Source: an uncultured Pseudomonadota bacterium (lineage in GTDB: Bacteria; Pseudomonadota; Alphaproteobacteria; Rs-D84). Taken from it: a stretch of DNA of 13,420 nt. The DNA lies in the NCBI GenBank assembly GCA_947169505.1, contig CAMVPZ010000014.1:1-13420 (forward strand), read 5' to 3'. The position numbers were made by a program, and so were the translations under genes. Below the pieces are notes generated by a model that saw only the letters and a list, made by a program, of their open reading frames with translations, ran no database searches and was not told the origin of the DNA. This document shows, piece by piece, positions 10,751-13,420 of the stretch. Position 1 is the stretch's first letter. The number at the start of each line of letters is the position of its first letter.

Positions 10751-12766
10751 ATGAAAGTTTATGTAAATACAGAAAATAAAAAGTGGAATAAATATAAAAT
10801 TGATTTTGAAAAAATTGCCAATACGGCTGTTTCTGCCGTATACAAAGATTCAGAAGTTTCGATAACTTTGGTTGATGATGCGAAAATTCGAAAAATTAAT
10901 AAACAATATCGTGGTTTTGATAAGCCAACAAATGTTTTATCTTTCGAATTGGGAGATGATGTTTTGTTGGGTGATATTTTTGTGTCAATTGATACGGTTA
11001 AACGTGAAGCAATTAATGCGGGGATTTCTGTTGAAGAACATACTGCCCATATGATTGTGCATGGTATGTTGCATTTGCAAGGATATGATCATATAAATAA
11101 CAAAGATGCAAAAATAATGGAAGATAAAGAAATCAAAATATTAAAAAAGTTGGGATATAAAAACCCATATATGGATGAAGAGTTTGTTTGTAAGGATAAA
11201 TCTTGTTGCCCCGGAAAAATTATTACGTGGATACAATCAATAAAAATACAAGAAAACAGTTTTTGGTGGTATTTGACAACTGCATTATTGGGAATTATTA
11301 CATCTTTTGGTTTTGCGCCATTTTATTTGTGGTGGTTATCATTGATTGGAATTGGGGTCATGTATTGGTTGATAACAAAACAGACAAATAATGTTGGATT
11401 TTTTAAATCATGGTTGCTGACTTTCCCGTTCGGTGCTTTTTATGGTATATCGATGTTTTGGTGGGTTTTGAATTCTATATATGTAATCCCAGAATTAACA
11501 GCGCAATTTGCAATATGGACTGTTCCTGCATTAATCGGTATTGGTTTGTTGTGTGGTGCAATATTATCTTTACCGTTTGCAATTATTCGTTGTATACGGC
11601 GGAATTCGCCGTATAGAGCAATTTTATTTGCCACTGTTTGGACTTTGATTTTGTGGTGTCGTGAATGGTTTTTGACCGGGTTTCCATGGAATCCAATATC
11701 AAATATAACGATGAATTTTCCAATGGTTATTAACTCAATTTCTCTTTGGGGTTCGTTGGGGTTAAGTTTTATAATTATTGGGTTAACAGCATCTTTTGTT
11801 GAAATTTGTCGTAATAAAAAAATCAAATCAAATTGGTTTGTTTTTGCTATGTACATATTGTTGTTTGTTGTTGGTTGTTTGTATGGAATTCACAACATGA
11901 ATTTATCAGATAAACAAAGTGATAAAATTCAACCGGTTATAAGGATTGTGCAACCGGCAAAATCCGCCGTATACAAAATGCCTGGATCAAAACAAGAAGC
12001 ACATATTATTGCTAATCAAAAAATGCGGGATTTATTTATATGGGCAACAAAAGATGATAATATAAATCCAGATATAATTGTTTTTCCAGAAACTACGTAT
12101 CCGTATACTGTCATCAATCGGGATTTTCCTTTTGCTAAGATATTAAACACCAATGTTATCATTGGTACGAATTATTATAATGATGGAAAATATTATAATT
12201 CTTTGGTTGTTGCAGACGAAAGTGGATTGGTAAAACATTTATACAGTAAATCTCATTTGGTTCCTTTTGGTGAATATGGGCCTTTTGGGGGATTGGTGCC
12301 AACGCCGGGGCATTTGACACCTGGTAATGGCAAAGAATTAATACAAATAAACACAAAGCATGGTGATTTTGTTTTTGCGCCGGCGATTTGTTATGAAATT
12401 ATATTTTCTGATTCTTTGATACCAAAAAATACTTTGCCAGATGCAATTATAAATATAACAAATGATACATGGTTTGGCTTAACACCGGGGGTTTATCAAC
12501 ATTTGGATATGGTACGTAGATATGCAATCGAATCCGGGGTGCCAGTTGCTCGTGCAAATTATTCTGGGATAAGCGCTTTTGTTGCTGCGGATGGAAATAT
12601 AATATCTTATTTACCAGTTGGTGAAAATTCCAGTTTAGACGGATTTGTATGGGGGGCTCATAATACACCATACAGGTTGTTTGGACGAAATTTATGGATG
12701 ATATTTATTTTGATGTTTTCAATATTTGTTTCAATATCCATATCCTTAGTTCAGAAGAAAGATTAG
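10751..12766 (+). CDS. ybeY-lnt: YbeY endoribonuclease - Lnt apolipoprotein N-acyltransferase fusion
   Basis: One uninterrupted 671-codon frame joins two normally separate proteins. Residues 1-140 are YbeY, the metal-dependent RNase/late 16S rRNA maturation factor: 'KPTNVLSFE' (58-66) and the metal-binding HGMLHLQGYDH with His104, His108 and His114. Residues 141-165 form a linker with three cysteines (147, 152, 153). Residues about 170-671 are Lnt, which adds the third acyl chain to lipoproteins at the periplasmic face of the inner membrane. Several transmembrane segments lie between about 173 and 380. A nitrilase-like domain carries Glu447 (FPETT), Lys500 (YSKSHLVPFGEY) and Cys548 (AICYE), matching the E. 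coli triad Glu267/Lys335/Cys387. A final transmembrane segment spans about 648-666. The start has AGGA (10741-10744). Many alphaproteobacteria have ybeY-corC-lnt; here corC is missing. The 3' end overlaps an opposing gene by 62 bp. Confidence 0.93.
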   Translation: MKVYVNTENKKWNKYKIDFEKIANTAVSAVYKDSEVSITLVDDAKIRKINKQYRGFDKPTNVLSFELGDDVLLGDIFVSIDTVKREAINAGISVEEHTAHMIVHGMLHLQGYDHINNKDAKIMEDKEIKILKKLGYKNPYMDEEFVCKDKSCCPGKIITWIQSIKIQENSFWWYLTTALLGIITSFGFAPFYLWWLSLIGIGVMYWLITKQTNNVGFFKSWLLTFPFGAFYGISMFWWVLNSIYVIPELTAQFAIWTVPALIGIGLLCGAILSLPFAIIRCIRRNSPYRAILFATVWTLILWCREWFLTGFPWNPISNITMNFPMVINSISLWGSLGLSFIIIGLTASFVEICRNKKIKSNWFVFAMYILLFVVGCLYGIHNMNLSDKQSDKIQPVIRIVQPAKSAVYKMPGSKQEAHIIANQKMRDLFIWATKDDNINPDIIVFPETTYPYTVINRDFPFAKILNTNVIIGTNYYNDGKYYNSLVVADESGLVKHLYSKSHLVPFGEYGPFGGLVPTPGHLTPGNGKELIQINTKHGDFVFAPAICYEIIFSDSLIPKNTLPDAIINITNDTWFGLTPGVYQHLDMVRRYAIESGVPVARANYSGISAFVAADGNIISYLPVGENSSLDGFVWGAHNTPYRLFGRNLWMIFILMFSIFVSISISLVQKKD

Positions 12767-12917
12767 AATCTGCAGAACGTTTTTCATCAATGTCGTTTAT
12801 TATTGATGCAACAGATATGTTGCGTTGTTTTGCGATTTGTTTAAGTACATCAAAAAACTCTTTTTCAATAGAGATACTGGTTTGATGTCCCGATAAAGAT
12901 ACAGATATTTTATGCAT
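12705..12917 (-). CDS. Small ribbon-helix-helix domain protein (RHH_4-like)
   Basis: A 70-residue protein. It starts 'HKISVSLSGHQTSISIEKEFFDVL' (residues 2-3 to about 24, given here in part), matching the ribbon strand and first helix of RHH_4-type proteins ('GHRTSVSLEDEFWEAL'). 'AKQRNISVASIINDID' is the second helix, and 'NLSSELRIWIL' is the characteristic tail of this family. These proteins are common in alphaproteobacteria and are presumed DNA-binding regulators; the target is unknown. ATG 12917 is preferred over an in-frame TTG at 12932, since it begins one base after the upstream gene's stop and has GGGA about 9 nt upstream. It is translationally coupled to the SUKH-like gene. Its last 62 bp are antisense to the end of lnt, and both reading frames look genuine there. 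Confidence 0.8.
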   Translation of the reverse strand: MHKISVSLSGHQTSISIEKEFFDVLKQIAKQRNISVASIINDIDEKRSADSNLSSELRIWILKQILKTSK

Positions 12918-12918
12918 T

Positions 12919-13356
12919 TTATATTTTCCCAATAATTAAGCAATCAATCATAGCACGATATGGATCGTCATATTTTCGCAAAACAGATAATGTTAAATTA
13001 TCCAACATAAAACATGTTCCGTTTGTATCGAAAGCAAACCAAAATAAATCATTACGACCGAATACGGTTTTTCCAAATAAATTTTTATTTTGATTCATTT
13101 CTTTGTTAACAGTTATTATTGATGGGATTGGGTATTTTACACCACGTTCCGTTTTTTTTGGACCAAAAATATATGCCGAACCCAATGTTATCCCAGAACA
13201 AGATTTGTATAAATCAAACATAAACGATGGTAACATGGCGGCACGTAAATCTTGTAAATTTGTGTTTGCAACAGTTGTGTCTGTCATGGTCAATGGTGGA
13301 AAAATATTTGCACCACGAGATTTTACAAAAGATAAAAATTCATTCGTTGTCATCAT
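12919..13356 (-). CDS. SMI1/KNR4 (SUKH)-like protein, YrhA-type
   Basis: A 145-residue soluble protein without signal peptide or membrane segment. The central part 'LPSFMFDLYKSCSGITLGSAYIFGP' (42-66) matches the SUKH pattern of a Leu-Pro, a hydrophobic helix and a Gly-containing turn. 'VFGRNDLFWFAFDTNGTCFMLD' (98-119, quoted in part) matches the 'G..d.....D..G..Y.L.D' strand region of YrhA-like SUKH proteins. SUKH proteins are often immunity proteins for secreted or contact-dependent toxins, but some are housekeeping or phage encoded, so the role here is open. The start codon overlaps the stop of the preceding gene (TAATG at 13358-13354) and GTGGGAA provides a ribosome-binding site. It sits in a three-gene coupled minus-strand operon with an unknown gene upstream and the RHH gene downstream. 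Subfamily assignment is by eye and moderate at best. Confidence 0.6.
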   Translation of the reverse strand: MMTTNEFLSFVKSRGANIFPPLTMTDTTVANTNLQDLRAAMLPSFMFDLYKSCSGITLGSAYIFGPKKTERGVKYPIPSIITVNKEMNQNKNLFGKTVFGRNDLFWFAFDTNGTCFMLDNLTLSVLRKYDDPYRAMIDCLIIGKI

Positions 13357-13420
13357 TATTCGTTCCCACGTCCAGATGCAAAATGAAATGCAGTTTGACT
13401 TAATCTGTCAGATGCTGCAT
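13356..13420 (-). CDS. C-terminal end of an unknown protein (partial)
   Basis: On the minus strand, the frame from the right edge is open for 20 codons and ends ...SQTAFHFASGRGNE, with TAA at 13358-13356. It overlaps the start codon of the SUKH-like gene by one base (TAATG), the arrangement expected for translationally coupled genes. Too short for identification. If the SUKH-like protein is an immunity protein, this would be the position of its toxin, but nothing visible supports a toxin fold. Confidence 0.5.
   Translation of the reverse strand, partial: AASDRLSQTAFHFASGRGNE

Noticed and set aside
12694..12885. Plus-strand ORF of 63 codons at the end of lnt
   Set aside because: It is a shadow of the RHH gene and lnt; no ribosome-binding site and no family similarity.

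Overview
The window comes from an AT-rich Gram-negative bacterium, most likely an alphaproteobacterium with a small, compact genome. The evidence is a MucR/Ros-family regulator, a RarA with the alphaproteobacterial-style C-terminus, an SPOR-protein/TatA neighbourhood, two outer-membrane beta-barrel proteins and an apolipoprotein N-acyltransferase. An uncultured, host-associated low-GC lineage would fit, but that is inference; no rRNA, tRNA, CRISPR array, insertion sequence or integrase is visible.

Layout. At 1-1270 lie the 3' end of an RsuA/RluB-type pseudouridine synthase and a membrane-anchored TPR protein, closed by a terminator. At 1320-3254 lies thrS, coding a threonyl-tRNA synthetase that lacks the TGS domain. 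Its leader has two promoter-like sequences, an 18-codon threonine-containing ORF and a hairpin that uses the Thr codons as one arm. At 3285-4462 are a 45-residue lipoprotein resembling BamF/DUF3035 at its end, a membrane SPOR protein with its own promoter, tatA and a strong terminator. At 4581-6785 is ftsK, probably leaderless. At 6856-9043 are two tandem, probably distantly paralogous outer-membrane barrel proteins. They converge on rarA (minus strand, 9050-10306). Divergent from rarA are a MucR-like regulator (TTG start, most zinc ligands lost) and a 671-codon YbeY-Lnt fusion. The right end (12705-13420) is a minus-strand operon: the tail of an unknown gene, an SMI1/KNR4 (SUKH)-like protein and a small ribbon-helix-helix protein whose 3' end overlaps lnt by 62 bp.

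Functionally most genes are housekeeping: translation (thrS, pseudouridine synthase, YbeY), envelope biogenesis (Lnt, SPOR, TatA, lipoprotein, barrels), chromosome segregation (FtsK) and replication-fork maintenance (RarA). The most unusual points are the possible threonine-sensing leader of thrS, the YbeY-Lnt fusion, the miniature BamF-like lipoprotein, the zinc-ligand-poor MucR and the coupled unknown/SUKH pair at the right edge.
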